From Pseudomonas sp. CCI4.2 (GTDB lineage Bacteria; Pseudomonadota; Gammaproteobacteria; Pseudomonadales; Pseudomonadaceae), in assembly GCF_034350045.1 (NCBI RefSeq), contig NZ_CP133781.1:2138001-2202000 (forward strand): a stretch of 64,000 nucleotides of DNA. Direction: 5' to 3'. The position numbers were made by a program, and so were the translations under genes. A model generated the notes under the pieces. That model was given only the letters and a program-made list of their open reading frames with translations. It did no database searches and was not told the DNA's origin. Shown here piece by piece: positions 26,359 through 34,865 of the stretch; position 1 is the stretch's first letter, and every line of letters begins with the position of its first letter.

Positions 26359-27228
26359 ATGAGCCAAGTGTTAGATGATTTGGTTGAGCTACTGACCCTG
26401 GAACCGATTGAAGAAAACCTCTTTCGCGGGCGCAGCCAAGACCTTGGTTTTCGTCAGCTGTTCGGCGGCCAAGTCCTGGGGCAATCGTTGTCGGCGGCCA
26501 GTCAGACGGTGGAAGACGAACGCCATGTGCATTCCCTGCACGGTTATTTCTTGCGCCCCGGCGATGTGACGTTGCCGGTGGTGTATCAAGTGGATCGAGT
26601 GCGTGATGGTGGCAGTTTCAGTACCCGTCGCGTCACGGCCATTCAGAAGGGCCAACCCATCTTCACCTGCAGCGCCTCGTTCCAGTACGACGAAAAGGGC
26701 TTCGAGCATCAAACCCAGATGCCGGACGTCGTCGGGCCTGAAAACTTGCCTTCTGAACTGGAGTTGACCCAGCAGCGCGCGAAACTGATTCCCGAAAAAT
26801 TGCGCGAAAAGCTGCTGTGCCCCAAACCCATCGAATTTCGACCGGTGACTGACATTGACCCCTACAACCCGGCCCCGTCCGAAGCCGTAAAGTATGTCTG
26901 GTTCCGCGCAGATGGCAGCTTGCCCGATGTCGCTGCGCTGCATAAATACCTGATGGCGTATGCCTCGGACTTCAATCTTCTCACCACGGCCCTGCAACCC
27001 CACGGCAAGTCTGTGTTCCAGAAGGACATGCAGATTGCCAGCCTTGATCATTCGCTGTGGTTCCACGCTGACCTGCGTGCCGATGACTGGCTGCTGTACG
27101 CGATGGACAGTCCTTGGGCGGGCAATTCTCGAGGTTTCAGTCGCGGTAGCGTGTACAACCGCGCCGGGCAGTTGGTGGCATCGGTCTGCCAGGAAGGATT
27201 GATTCGCCACCGCAAGGATTGGGCATGA
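26359..27228 (+). CDS. tesB: Acyl-CoA thioesterase II
   Basis: 289 aa double hot-dog thioesterase that releases free fatty acids from acyl-CoA. The conserved start (LVELLTLEPIEENLFRGRSQ), FGGQVLGQSL, VHSLHGYFLRPGD, FSTRRVTAIQ and the second-half ASLDHSLWFHADLRADDWLLY contain the Asp/Gln/Thr active-site framework of TesB. Ribosome site GAGGAAT. Its stop overlaps the next start (ATGA), coupling it to the HAD hydrolase. Confidence 0.94.
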   Translation: MSQVLDDLVELLTLEPIEENLFRGRSQDLGFRQLFGGQVLGQSLSAASQTVEDERHVHSLHGYFLRPGDVTLPVVYQVDRVRDGGSFSTRRVTAIQKGQPIFTCSASFQYDEKGFEHQTQMPDVVGPENLPSELELTQQRAKLIPEKLREKLLCPKPIEFRPVTDIDPYNPAPSEAVKYVWFRADGSLPDVAALHKYLMAYASDFNLLTTALQPHGKSVFQKDMQIASLDHSLWFHADLRADDWLLYAMDSPWAGNSRGFSRGSVYNRAGQLVASVCQEGLIRHRKDWA

Positions 27229-27818
27229 GTCTTCAACAAGTTCGGCATTGGGTCTTCGACATGGACGGCACCCTGACCCTTGCTGTGCATGATTTTCTGG
27301 CGATCAAGCGTGCGCTGGACATCCCGCTTCAGGACGACATCCTTAGTCACCTCGCGGCGCTGCCGGCTGATGTGTCTGCGGCCAAGCATGCGTGGCTGTT
27401 GGAGCATGAGCGGGAGTTGGCTTTGGCCTCGCAGCCCGCACCCGGCGCAGTGGCACTGGTGCGTGAGTTAGCGGCGCGCGGCTACCGTCTTGGCATCCTC
27501 ACCCGCAATGCCCGTGAACTGGCCCACGTTACGCTTGAGGCGATTGGCTTGGCCGATTGTTTCGCCGTCGACGACGTGCTTGGGCGCGATGAAGCACCGC
27601 CGAAACCCGATCCCGGTGGACTGCTGAAATTGGCACAAGGCTGGAATGTCGAACCGTCGCAGATGGTCATGGTCGGCGATTACCGCTTCGACCTCGACTG
27701 CGGCCGCGCGGCGGGCGCACAGACCGTATTGGTCAATCTGCCGGAAAACCCGTGGCCAGAATTGACCGATTGGTACGCCGTTGATTGCATCGCATTGCGT
27801 GGGATGTTGGCGGTTTAG
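27225..27818 (+). CDS. HAD-superfamily phosphatase (subfamily IA)
   Basis: 197 aa. Motif I FDMDGTL with the nucleophile Asp, motif II ILTRN, motif III KPDPGG and motif IV MVGDYRFDLDCGRAAGA are intact, and a small helical cap lies between I and II. Probably a small-metabolite phosphatase; the substrate is unknown. The start is the ATG overlapping the tesB stop by four bases; the TTG two codons earlier is less likely. Followed by a large REPIN. Confidence 0.87.
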   Translation: MSLQQVRHWVFDMDGTLTLAVHDFLAIKRALDIPLQDDILSHLAALPADVSAAKHAWLLEHERELALASQPAPGAVALVRELAARGYRLGILTRNARELAHVTLEAIGLADCFAVDDVLGRDEAPPKPDPGGLLKLAQGWNVEPSQMVMVGDYRFDLDCGRAAGAQTVLVNLPENPWPELTDWYAVDCIALRGMLAV

Positions 27819-27834
27819 GCTGAAAACCGTGGTG

Positions 27835-27906
27835 CGCCTTTCGCGAATGAATTCGCTCCCACAGAGATTGCATAACCCTGTGGGAGCGAATTCATTCGCG
27901 AAGGCG
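27835..27906. repeat. REPIN: paired inverted REP palindromes
   Basis: Almost perfect long inverted repeat. The left arm, 27835-27864, reads CGCCTT, then TCGCGAATGAATTCGC and TCCCACAG. The right arm, 27878-27906, is its reverse complement; 13 bases lie between. It sits between convergent genes and could also stop transcription from both sides. Confidence 0.9.
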
Positions 27907-27917
27907 GCGCCTTGTGT

Positions 27918-28901
27918 TCAGAGCTTTCTGAACAACGCAGCCTGACCTTCGGGCGAGGTGAACATCAGGTCGCCGTCGTGGCCTACGCCTGGGACTTCAA
28001 TCATTTGCTGCTTCAGTCCTTCGGGATGGCGCTTTTGCAGGTAGCTGAAGAAGTTGTGTCCGCGAATCAGGCGGTACGCGCCCTGAGCTTCGCCCGCGCA
28101 GGTTTTATCCAGTGCCGGGTGGTTAACGTCGGTGTCCAGCTGGCCCAATAGGTAGGTGACATCACGGCTGACGTAGGTGGCTTCGAGCTGCTCGGCGGTT
28201 TGTTTGCCGGCATACGGCGGGAGCTTGTTCATGCCGTATTTCCAGGTGTCGAACCCAGGGCATGTCGCGGCGCTGACCGCTTCAGGCCGGTCCGGGCTGA
28301 AATAGGCGTAGGACGATGGGTTGGCAATGACGTAGCGCAGGTTGATTCCGACCTTTTCCAAGTCCGCGCCGCCTTTACCGACCATGACGTAACGCTGCAC
28401 CACTTGGGCGCCGCCGGAGTGCCCGGCGATGACAACTTCTTGCAGGTTCGGGAACAGTTTTCTGTCACTGAGTTTGGTCAGAATTTCATCGATAACCGTA
28501 AACGAACTCACTGGCGAAGGATTGATAGCGGCGCTGCCGTCCATCCAGTCATCTTTGTGCCAGCGCAGAATGTTTTCCGGCAGATGGTGACTGACGATGT
28601 CTTTGTGGTCCAGGAACTGCGGGGCGATCAGCAGCGTCGAGCTGCGCAGCCCGGAGCGGTAGGAGGCTTTCTCGGCGCTGCGCAAGTAGGTTTGAGCATT
28701 GCGCAAACGACCATGAATGATGATCACCGCCCGCCGCGTGCCGGGCTGCGGTTGCTTCCATTGTTTGCTCAGCCCGATGGTCGCCAAACTGCCATTGATG
28801 GCCAGTCTTTCGGGGCTTAAGGCTTTCACCGCCTGATCCGCTGCATTCGCCGTAAGGCTCAGAAGGGTGCTCAACAACAGGACCAATAACGGTTTTATCA
28901 T
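27918..28901 (-). CDS. Secreted alpha/beta hydrolase
   Basis: 327 aa. A signal peptide (MIKPLLVLLLSTLLSLTANA) is followed by an alpha/beta-hydrolase fold: VIIIHGRLRNA (oxyanion strand), nucleophile motif VIAGHSGGAQ, and the C-terminal VPGVGHDGDLMF with the catalytic His. Three Cys in the mature part may form disulfides. Substrate unknown; probably periplasmic or secreted. The start at 28901 lies 4 bases after the stop of the metalloprotease gene, so the two are probably one operon; the frame is open further up but overlaps that gene. Confidence 0.82.
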   Translation of the reverse strand: MIKPLLVLLLSTLLSLTANAADQAVKALSPERLAINGSLATIGLSKQWKQPQPGTRRAVIIIHGRLRNAQTYLRSAEKASYRSGLRSSTLLIAPQFLDHKDIVSHHLPENILRWHKDDWMDGSAAINPSPVSSFTVIDEILTKLSDRKLFPNLQEVVIAGHSGGAQVVQRYVMVGKGGADLEKVGINLRYVIANPSSYAYFSPDRPEAVSAATCPGFDTWKYGMNKLPPYAGKQTAEQLEATYVSRDVTYLLGQLDTDVNHPALDKTCAGEAQGAYRLIRGHNFFSYLQKRHPEGLKQQMIEVPGVGHDGDLMFTSPEGQAALFRKL

Positions 28902-28905
28902 GTGA

Positions 28906-29799
28906 TTAGAGGCTCTTTGCGGAGAAGGTGTCGCACTGATTGAGTTGGCCCTGGGCAAAACCGGTCTTGAACCAGCGCACGCGCTGTGCCGAGGTGCCGT
29001 GAGTGAATGAGTCCGGTACGACACGGCCCTGACTCTGTTGCTGCAATCGGTCATCGCCAATGGCGTTAGCGGCATTCAGGGCTTCTTCAATATCACCCGG
29101 CTCCAACCAATTCAAACGCTTTTGTGCGTTATAGGCCCAGACACCTGCAAAGCAGTCTGCTTGCAGTTCCTGGCGCACCGATAACCCATTGCTGCCCTCC
29201 ATGCGTTCACCACGTTGGCGGGCGGTTTGAATCTTCGCTGAAATACCGAGCAATGTCTGCACATGATGTCCAACTTCGTGCGCAATGACGTACGCCTGGG
29301 CGAAATCGCCCGCCGCTTTGAAGCGTTGGGACATTTCGCGGAAGAAATCCAGGTCCAGGTAGACTTTTTGGTCTTCGGGGCAATAAAACGGGCCGCTGGC
29401 AGACGACGCCAAGCCACAGGCTGAGCTTACTCGGCTGCGGAACAGGACCAGGGTCGGGTCTTTGTATTGGCGGCCTGCTTGTTGAAAAATCATCTGCCAA
29501 GTGTCTTCCGTGTCGCCCAGAATAGCTCGAACAAAATCCACCTGCGGGTCGTTGTCAGAGGGTGCCTGGCGCTGCTGCGGTGCGACGGCCGTGGATTGCT
29601 GTCCCATCTGACTGGTTAACTGACCGAGAATCTGCATCGGGTCTTGCCCTGTCAGCAGCCCAAATGCGACGACAACAACGATGCCTAACAGCCCAAGGCC
29701 CTTGCCGCCGCCAAAGCGCATTCCACCGCCCCCGCTGCCCCCACCGTCGTCGGGCGCTTCCTCGACGTTATCGCTGCGTCTGCCTTTCTTCCATAGCAT
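28906..29799 (-). CDS. ypfJ: YpfJ-family neutral zinc metallopeptidase
   Basis: 297 aa. A cytosolic Gly-rich N-terminus (DDGGGSGGGGMRFGGGKG) is followed by one membrane helix (about residues 37-55) and the protease-like domain. The zinc-binding motif is AYVIAHEVGHHVQ, with a probable third ligand region in QELQADCFAGVWAY. It ends with HGTSAQRVRWFKTGF as in the YpfJ family. Activity is inferred from HEVGHH only. The start MLWKKGRR has GAGGATC upstream. Likely co-transcribed with the hydrolase downstream. Confidence 0.88.
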   Translation of the reverse strand: MLWKKGRRSDNVEEAPDDGGGSGGGGMRFGGGKGLGLLGIVVVVAFGLLTGQDPMQILGQLTSQMGQQSTAVAPQQRQAPSDNDPQVDFVRAILGDTEDTWQMIFQQAGRQYKDPTLVLFRSRVSSACGLASSASGPFYCPEDQKVYLDLDFFREMSQRFKAAGDFAQAYVIAHEVGHHVQTLLGISAKIQTARQRGERMEGSNGLSVRQELQADCFAGVWAYNAQKRLNWLEPGDIEEALNAANAIGDDRLQQQSQGRVVPDSFTHGTSAQRVRWFKTGFAQGQLNQCDTFSAKSL

Positions 29800-29928
29800 G
29801 GGGAGATCCTCTGTGTGCCCTATTAAGGAGTGTCGTTGCTGCTCGATCACCTCGCCAGACCGGTCGTCTGGCGAGGAAGGGCAGGACAGCAACGCGGTGC
29901 TGCGAATAGGTAGAGGGAGGGAAGGCGA

Positions 29929-31017
29929 TTAAGTTCTGCGGACCAACAACACGCCCGATTCCATGTGCGGCGTGTACGGAAACTGATCGAACAGCGCGCA
30001 GCGTTCGATGCGGTGGGTGTCGTGCAACTGAGTAATGTTGGCAGCGAGGGTTTCCGGGTTGCAGGAGATGTACAAAATGCGTTCGAAACGGCGTGCCAGT
30101 TCGCAGGTATCGGTGTCCATACCGGCGCGAGGCGGGTCGACAAAAATACTGCCGAACGCGTAGCTTTTCAGGTCGATGCCGGCCAAGCGACGGAAAGGAC
30201 GCACGTCGTTCAAGGCTTGCGTCAGCTCTTCAGCGGACAAACGCACCAACTTGACGTTAGTCACGCCGTTGTCGTCGAGGTTGTTCAATGCGGCAGCAAC
30301 GGAGGTTTTACTGATCTCGGTCGCCAATACATTACGAACCCGAGTTGCCAGCGGCAGGGTGAAGTTGCCATTGCCGCAATACAGCTCCAGCAAGTCGTCA
30401 TCGCGCTGCCCAAGGGACTCGTACGCCCAGTTGAGCATTTTCTGGTTAACCGCGCCGTTGGGCTGGGTGAAGGAGCCTTCCGGTTGCTGATAGGTGAAGC
30501 TGCGACCGGCCACTTCCAAGGTCTCGATCGCATAATCGCGCCCGATCACAATGCGCTTGCCTTTCGAGCGGCCAATCACGCTGACGTTGAGGTCAGCGGC
30601 GAGTTTTTCTGCTGCCACCTGCCAGACATCGTCCAGCGGGCGGTGGTAACACAGCGTAATGATCGCGTCCCCGGCCAGAGTCGTCAGAAAATCCACCTGG
30701 AACAGCTTGAAGTTCAGCGTTGCGCTGGCCTCCCAGCGTTCGCGCAGCAAGGGCATCAATTCATTGATGCGCTGGCTGGCGATGGGGAAGTCGTCGATCA
30801 GGATCGGCGTGTGGTTGTTTCCCGGCGCGAACATCGCATAAAAGCGCTGCTGGTTTTCGCGCCACAAGCGGAACTCCGCACGCAGCCGATAGTGCTGCTG
30901 CGCTGACTCGAACAATTGGGGCTCTGGCGCGTCGAACGGCGCCAGTAGTTCACGCAAGCGCGTGGCTTTATCTGCGAGCTGACTGCTATAGCTCGCGGGG
31001 TCGAAGGGAACACTCAT
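29929..31017 (-). CDS. trmA: tRNA (uracil-5-)-methyltransferase
   Basis: 362 aa SAM-dependent enzyme that makes ribothymidine at tRNA position 54. Motifs: [16 protein letters not shown] (SAM site), [11 protein letters not shown], and the catalytic Cys in [15 protein letters not shown]. No TRAM or FeS domain, as expected for TrmA rather than RlmC/RlmD. Its ATG overlaps the stop of the purine permease by four bases, so translation is probably coupled. Confidence 0.95.
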   Translation of the reverse strand: MSVPFDPASYSSQLADKATRLRELLAPFDAPEPQLFESAQQHYRLRAEFRLWRENQQRFYAMFAPGNNHTPILIDDFPIASQRINELMPLLRERWEASATLNFKLFQVDFLTTLAGDAIITLCYHRPLDDVWQVAAEKLAADLNVSVIGRSKGKRIVIGRDYAIETLEVAGRSFTYQQPEGSFTQPNGAVNQKMLNWAYESLGQRDDDLLELYCGNGNFTLPLATRVRNVLATEISKTSVAAALNNLDDNGVTNVKLVRLSAEELTQALNDVRPFRRLAGIDLKSYAFGSIFVDPPRAGMDTDTCELARRFERILYISCNPETLAANITQLHDTHRIERCALFDQFPYTPHMESGVLLVRRT

Positions 31018-32309
31018 GCGCTAAACCAGCCCAACTTGATCACGAACAAAATTGAAAGAATCACCAACGCTGAGTTCAGCTCGCGGCCGCGCCCAGACAT
31101 TAATTTGATCGCAGTCCAGGAGATAAACCCCAGGGCGATGCCGTTGGCGATGGAGAAGGTGAACGGCATGGCCAGTGCGGTGATCGCTACCGGAGCCGCA
31201 ATGGTGATGTCGTCCCACTCGACTTCAGCCAGGCCGGACATCATCAGCACGCCAACGAACATCAGCGCCGGGGCGGTGGCGTAGGCCGGAACGCTGCCAG
31301 CCAACGGGGCGAAGAACAGCGCCAGCAGAAACAGAATCGCCACGACAATGGCAGTCAGACCGGTACGGCCACCGGCGCTGACGCCCGCTGCGGATTCGAT
31401 GTAGCTGGTGGTGGTCGAAGTGCCCAGCAGCGAACCGACCATGGCGGCGGTACTGTCAGCGACCAACGCGCGGCCCATTTTCGGCATGTAGCCGTCCTTG
31501 CCCATCAACCCGGCGCGTTTGGCGACGCCGATCAAGGTGCCGGAGTTGTCGAACAAATCGACGAACAAGAACGAGAAAATCACGCTGAACAAGCCGATGT
31601 CCAACGCGCCCCTGATGTCCAGTTGCAGGAAGGTCGGGGCCAGGGACGGCGGCATCGACATCACGCCACCAAACGGCGAGAAGTGGAAGATGATGGACAC
31701 AATCGTTACCGCCAGAATCCCGATCAACACCGCGCCTTTCACCCGCAGGGCTTCCAGCGCCACAATCAGGAAAAAGCCGAGGGTGGCGAGAATCGGTCCC
31801 GGTTTGGCCAAGTCGCCCAAGCCGACGAAGGTGGCTTGATCCGCCACCACGACGCCGGCGTTTTTCAGGGCGATCAGCGCCAGGAACAAGCCAATGCCTG
31901 CCGCAATGGCCGAGCGTAGCGGCAGCGGGATGCTGTTGATGATCCATTCGCGAATCTTGAAAATCGACAGGATGAAAAACATCACCGCCGAGATAAACAC
32001 CGCGCCCAGCGCTACTTGCCAGGTGTGGCCCATGTGCAGAACCACGGTGTAGGTAAAGAAGGCGTTAAGGCCCATGCCCGGTGCGAGGGCGATCGGGTAG
32101 TTGGCGATGAAGCCCATGATGGCTGAGCCGATGGCAGCGGCAAGGCAGGTCGCGACGAAGACCGCGCCTTTGTCCATGCCGGTGTCGCCGAGGATGCTCG
32201 GGTTGACGAACAGGATGTAGGCCATGGCCAGGAACGTGGTGACGCCCGCGAGGATTTCGGTACGCACATTCGTATTGTGTGCGTTGAGTTGGAACAGCCT
32301 TTCCAGCAT
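31014..32309 (-). CDS. NCS2-family purine permease (AdeQ/GhxP-like)
   Basis: 431 aa with about 12-14 helices. Signature segments of the AzgA-like COG2252 branch are [61 protein letters not shown] and [25 protein letters not shown]. Family members import adenine or guanine/hypoxanthine with protons; the exact base is not evident. The start MLERLFQLN follows GGGGAG at 6 bases; an ATG seven codons upstream is less likely. Coupled to trmA by an ATGA overlap. Confidence 0.9.
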   Translation of the reverse strand: MLERLFQLNAHNTNVRTEILAGVTTFLAMAYILFVNPSILGDTGMDKGAVFVATCLAAAIGSAIMGFIANYPIALAPGMGLNAFFTYTVVLHMGHTWQVALGAVFISAVMFFILSIFKIREWIINSIPLPLRSAIAAGIGLFLALIALKNAGVVVADQATFVGLGDLAKPGPILATLGFFLIVALEALRVKGAVLIGILAVTIVSIIFHFSPFGGVMSMPPSLAPTFLQLDIRGALDIGLFSVIFSFLFVDLFDNSGTLIGVAKRAGLMGKDGYMPKMGRALVADSTAAMVGSLLGTSTTTSYIESAAGVSAGGRTGLTAIVVAILFLLALFFAPLAGSVPAYATAPALMFVGVLMMSGLAEVEWDDITIAAPVAITALAMPFTFSIANGIALGFISWTAIKLMSGRGRELNSALVILSILFVIKLGWFSA

Positions 32310-32565
32310 GTCTAGCTCCCCATGACGCATCCCGCGCCGTAAATGAATCGACTAAAACAGCAAAGCACAGGCTGTCGAATGCGCCCGTACATTTTCTGCA
32401 TGTCGGAAAAAGCCGCGCATCATACCAGCCGCCCGAGTGGATGGCTGCTGGCAGATGTTCAATGGAAAACATGCAGGAAATCGGCCATGCCGTTTATCGG
32501 CACCTAATAGCGACCGGATCATAAAAGCTGACTACGCTCACAGGATTACTGCAAAGGAATTTTAG

Positions 32566-33114
32566 ATGACTCAACGAGCCCTGATCGTCGTCGCGGACGG
32601 CATTGATGACCTGCAAAGCGTGACGCTGATTGATGTACTGCGCCGTGCCGAAGTTGAGGTGGTTGTCGCCAGCATTGAGTCACGGCGGATGCTAACGGCG
32701 GCACGCGGAACCCGTATGACTGCCGATGCCATGTTGGTCGATGTCTTAGCGCAACCCTTTGACGTGATCGTCCTGCCCGGTGGAATGCCAGGCGTTGAAC
32801 ATTTGGCTGCGCATCAGCCACTGGCTCAACGGCTGGTCGAACAGATGAAAGCCGGGTTTTTTTTTGCAGCCATCGGCGAGGCGCCTGCCGTTGCGTTGCA
32901 AGCCTACGGAGTGCTCAAACAAAGACGCATGACCTGCCATCCCGACGTGAGCAGTCGATTGTCGGGTTGCGTGTTTGTTGATCAACCGGTGGTGGTGGAT
33001 GGCAATTGCATTACTGCCCAGGGTTCTACGGCGGCACTGGAGTTTGTATTGGTGCTGGTTGAGACCTTGTGCGGAAGGGGCAAGCGGGCGACGGTTTTGA
33101 AACTGTTGGGTTAA
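32566..33114 (+). CDS. DJ-1/PfpI-family protein lacking the usual active-site cysteine
   Basis: 182 aa. It aligns by eye with YajL/ThiJ: VVADGIDDLQSVTLIDVLRRA, VIVLPGGMPGVEHL and MTCHPDVSSRLSGC. At the nucleophile elbow, where the family has AAICAAPA, this protein has AAIGEAPA, replacing Cys by Gly and the next Ala by Glu. The C-terminal SQGPGTA-type motif has become AQGSTAAL. The elbow is directly preceded by a run of nine T encoding three Phe. The protein probably lacks the glyoxalase/deglycase/chaperone chemistry that depends on Cys; it may be a degenerate paralogue or a binding protein. Confidence 0.82.
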   Translation: MTQRALIVVADGIDDLQSVTLIDVLRRAEVEVVVASIESRRMLTAARGTRMTADAMLVDVLAQPFDVIVLPGGMPGVEHLAAHQPLAQRLVEQMKAGFFFAAIGEAPAVALQAYGVLKQRRMTCHPDVSSRLSGCVFVDQPVVVDGNCITAQGSTAALEFVLVLVETLCGRGKRATVLKLLG

Positions 33115-33159
33115 TGCCCCGCTTCGGTCCCACAGGTTTCTCTGGCGATGCACAAATCT

Positions 33160-33250
33160 GTAAAAGCCAACAAGTTGGCGCTTACAGATGGTCGAGCAAC
33201 CACATAGGGCCGGATATTCGCGCAAAGCCTGCGACAACACGTTGGCTCAA
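33160..33250. repeat. REPIN-like palindromic repeat (GTTGGCGA/GTTGGCTC family)
   Basis: Begins AGCCAACAAGTTGGCGCTTA and ends ACAACACGTTGGCTC. The interior ACCACATAGGGCCGGATAT also occurs in altered form near 39595-39615. Confidence 0.6.
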
Positions 33251-33348
33251 AGACGCCCATCGCGATGCCTGAACGTTTGCCCACCTCACGAAGTCGTAAA
33301 ACCAAGACGCAGACAAACTGCGCTGTAACTACCTACCGTGAGGTTTCC

Positions 33349-33882
33349 ATGAGCGTGACACCCCAAACGGATTTCGCTGGCCACGCGATCCGCCTGACTC
33401 TCAATGGCCAAATCCAACAGCTCGATGTGCAGCCGTGGACAACGCTGCTTGACCTGTTGCGCGACCAATTGGACCTGATCGGCACCAAAAAGGGTTGCGA
33501 TCATGGCCAATGTGGCGCGTGTACTGTGCTGCGCGACGGCAAGCGCATCAATGCATGCCTGACGCTGGCAATCATGTGCGATGGCGCGGAGCTGACCACC
33601 ATTGAGGGTCTGGCCCAAGGCGATACGTTGCACCCGTTGCAACAGGCCTTCATCAAACATGATGCGTTTCAGTGCGGATATTGCACCCCAGGCCAAATCT
33701 GCTCTGCGGTGGGGCTGGCGAACGAAGGCCGCGCTCACAGCTCGGCCGAGATTCAGGAAATGATGAGCGGCAATCTGTGCCGCTGTGGTGCGTACAGCAA
33801 CATTCTTGCAGCTGTCGAAGAGACCTTGCCGCAATTGCGTGGGCAGCAGCCCGTCGTTCAACACGGAGGGGCTGACGAATGA
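33349..33882 (+). CDS. Aldehyde oxidase/dehydrogenase [2Fe-2S] subunit (PaoA/YagT-like)
   Basis: 177 aa small subunit of a molybdenum hydroxylase. Plant-type [2Fe-2S] cluster Cys are in KGCDHGQCGACTV with a following Cys in NACLTLA. The second cluster is in QCGYCTPGQICS and GNLCRCGAYSNI. E. coli PaoA has a Tat signal; here the N-terminus (MSVTPQTDFAGH) has no twin-arginine motif, so the complex is probably cytoplasmic. The frame is open 28 codons upstream without useful sequence. It starts an operon of three overlapping genes (ATGA overlap with the next). Confidence 0.92.
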   Translation: MSVTPQTDFAGHAIRLTLNGQIQQLDVQPWTTLLDLLRDQLDLIGTKKGCDHGQCGACTVLRDGKRINACLTLAIMCDGAELTTIEGLAQGDTLHPLQQAFIKHDAFQCGYCTPGQICSAVGLANEGRAHSSAEIQEMMSGNLCRCGAYSNILAAVEETLPQLRGQQPVVQHGGADE

Positions 33883-34865
33883 ATCCGTTTAACTACAGCA
33901 AACCGCTCGACGTGGCTCAGGCAATCAACTTGTCAGGCCCGGCCACGCGCTTTATTGCGGGCGGCACCAACCTGCTGGATTTGATGAAAGAAAACATCGC
34001 ACGGCCGGAGCATTTGATCGATATCACCGGGCTGCCCCTGGGTGACGTTCATGACATGCCCAGCGGAGGCCTGTTGATTGGCGCACTGGTAAGCAATGCT
34101 GATCTGGCGTGGCACCCGCAAATCGAACTGCGCTATCCCTTGCTTTCCCAGGCGCTGCTCGCTGGGGCATCGCCGCAGTTACGCAACATGGCCACTACTG
34201 GCGGCAATCTGTTGCAACGCACCCGTTGTTACTACTTTTATGACGCCACTGTGCCTTGCAACAAGCGCGAACCAGGCAGCGGTTGCCCCGCGCGGGAAGG
34301 CTTAAATCGGATTCATGCGATCCTCGGCGCCAGCGACGAGTGCGTCGCCACCCACCCGTCCGACATGTGCGTAGCCTTGTCGGCGCTGGAGGCGGTGGTG
34401 CATGTACAGGGCCGTGATGGCGAGCGCACCCTGGCGTTTGCCGACTTCCACCGATTGCCAGGCGATGCCCCCGAGTGCGACAACCAGTTGGCCGACCATG
34501 AATTGATCACCGCTGTGGAGCTTCCCGCTGAAAGCTTTGCTGCCCACAGTAGTTATTTGAAAATCCGAGACCGAGCCTCCTATGCCTTTGCGCTGGTGTC
34601 TGTCGCCGCCGCGCTGGAAATGGACGGCGACGTCATTCTCGACGCACGGGTGGCGTTAGGTGGCGTGGCGCACAAACCTTGGCGCGATCAAGAGGCAGAA
34701 GCGTTGTTGATTGGCGAAGCCGCGACGGTCGAGCATTTCGCTGCATTCGCCGACGCAGTGCTTAAGCACGCACAGCCGCTGGAACACAATGGATTCAAAA
34801 TTGAACTGGCACGCCGCGCAATCATTCGCGCCCTAGGCGATGCCGCTGCGGGAGGGCACGCCTGA
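33879..34865 (+). CDS. Aldehyde oxidase/dehydrogenase FAD subunit (PaoB/YagS-like)
   Basis: 328 aa FAD-binding subunit that passes electrons between the iron-sulfur centres and the final acceptor. FAD motif FIAGGTNLLDLMKENI and the second loop LRNMATTGGNLLQRTRC are intact. The Cys-rich insertion CYYFYDATVPCNKREPGSGC resembles the [4Fe-4S]-binding insert seen in PaoB. The C-terminal CO_deh_flav_C domain includes KIRDRASYAFALVSVAAAL. The gene overlaps both neighbours, by four bases upstream and one base downstream. Confidence 0.92.
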   Translation: MNPFNYSKPLDVAQAINLSGPATRFIAGGTNLLDLMKENIARPEHLIDITGLPLGDVHDMPSGGLLIGALVSNADLAWHPQIELRYPLLSQALLAGASPQLRNMATTGGNLLQRTRCYYFYDATVPCNKREPGSGCPAREGLNRIHAILGASDECVATHPSDMCVALSALEAVVHVQGRDGERTLAFADFHRLPGDAPECDNQLADHELITAVELPAESFAAHSSYLKIRDRASYAFALVSVAAALEMDGDVILDARVALGGVAHKPWRDQEAEALLIGEAATVEHFAAFADAVLKHAQPLEHNGFKIELARRAIIRALGDAAAGGHA

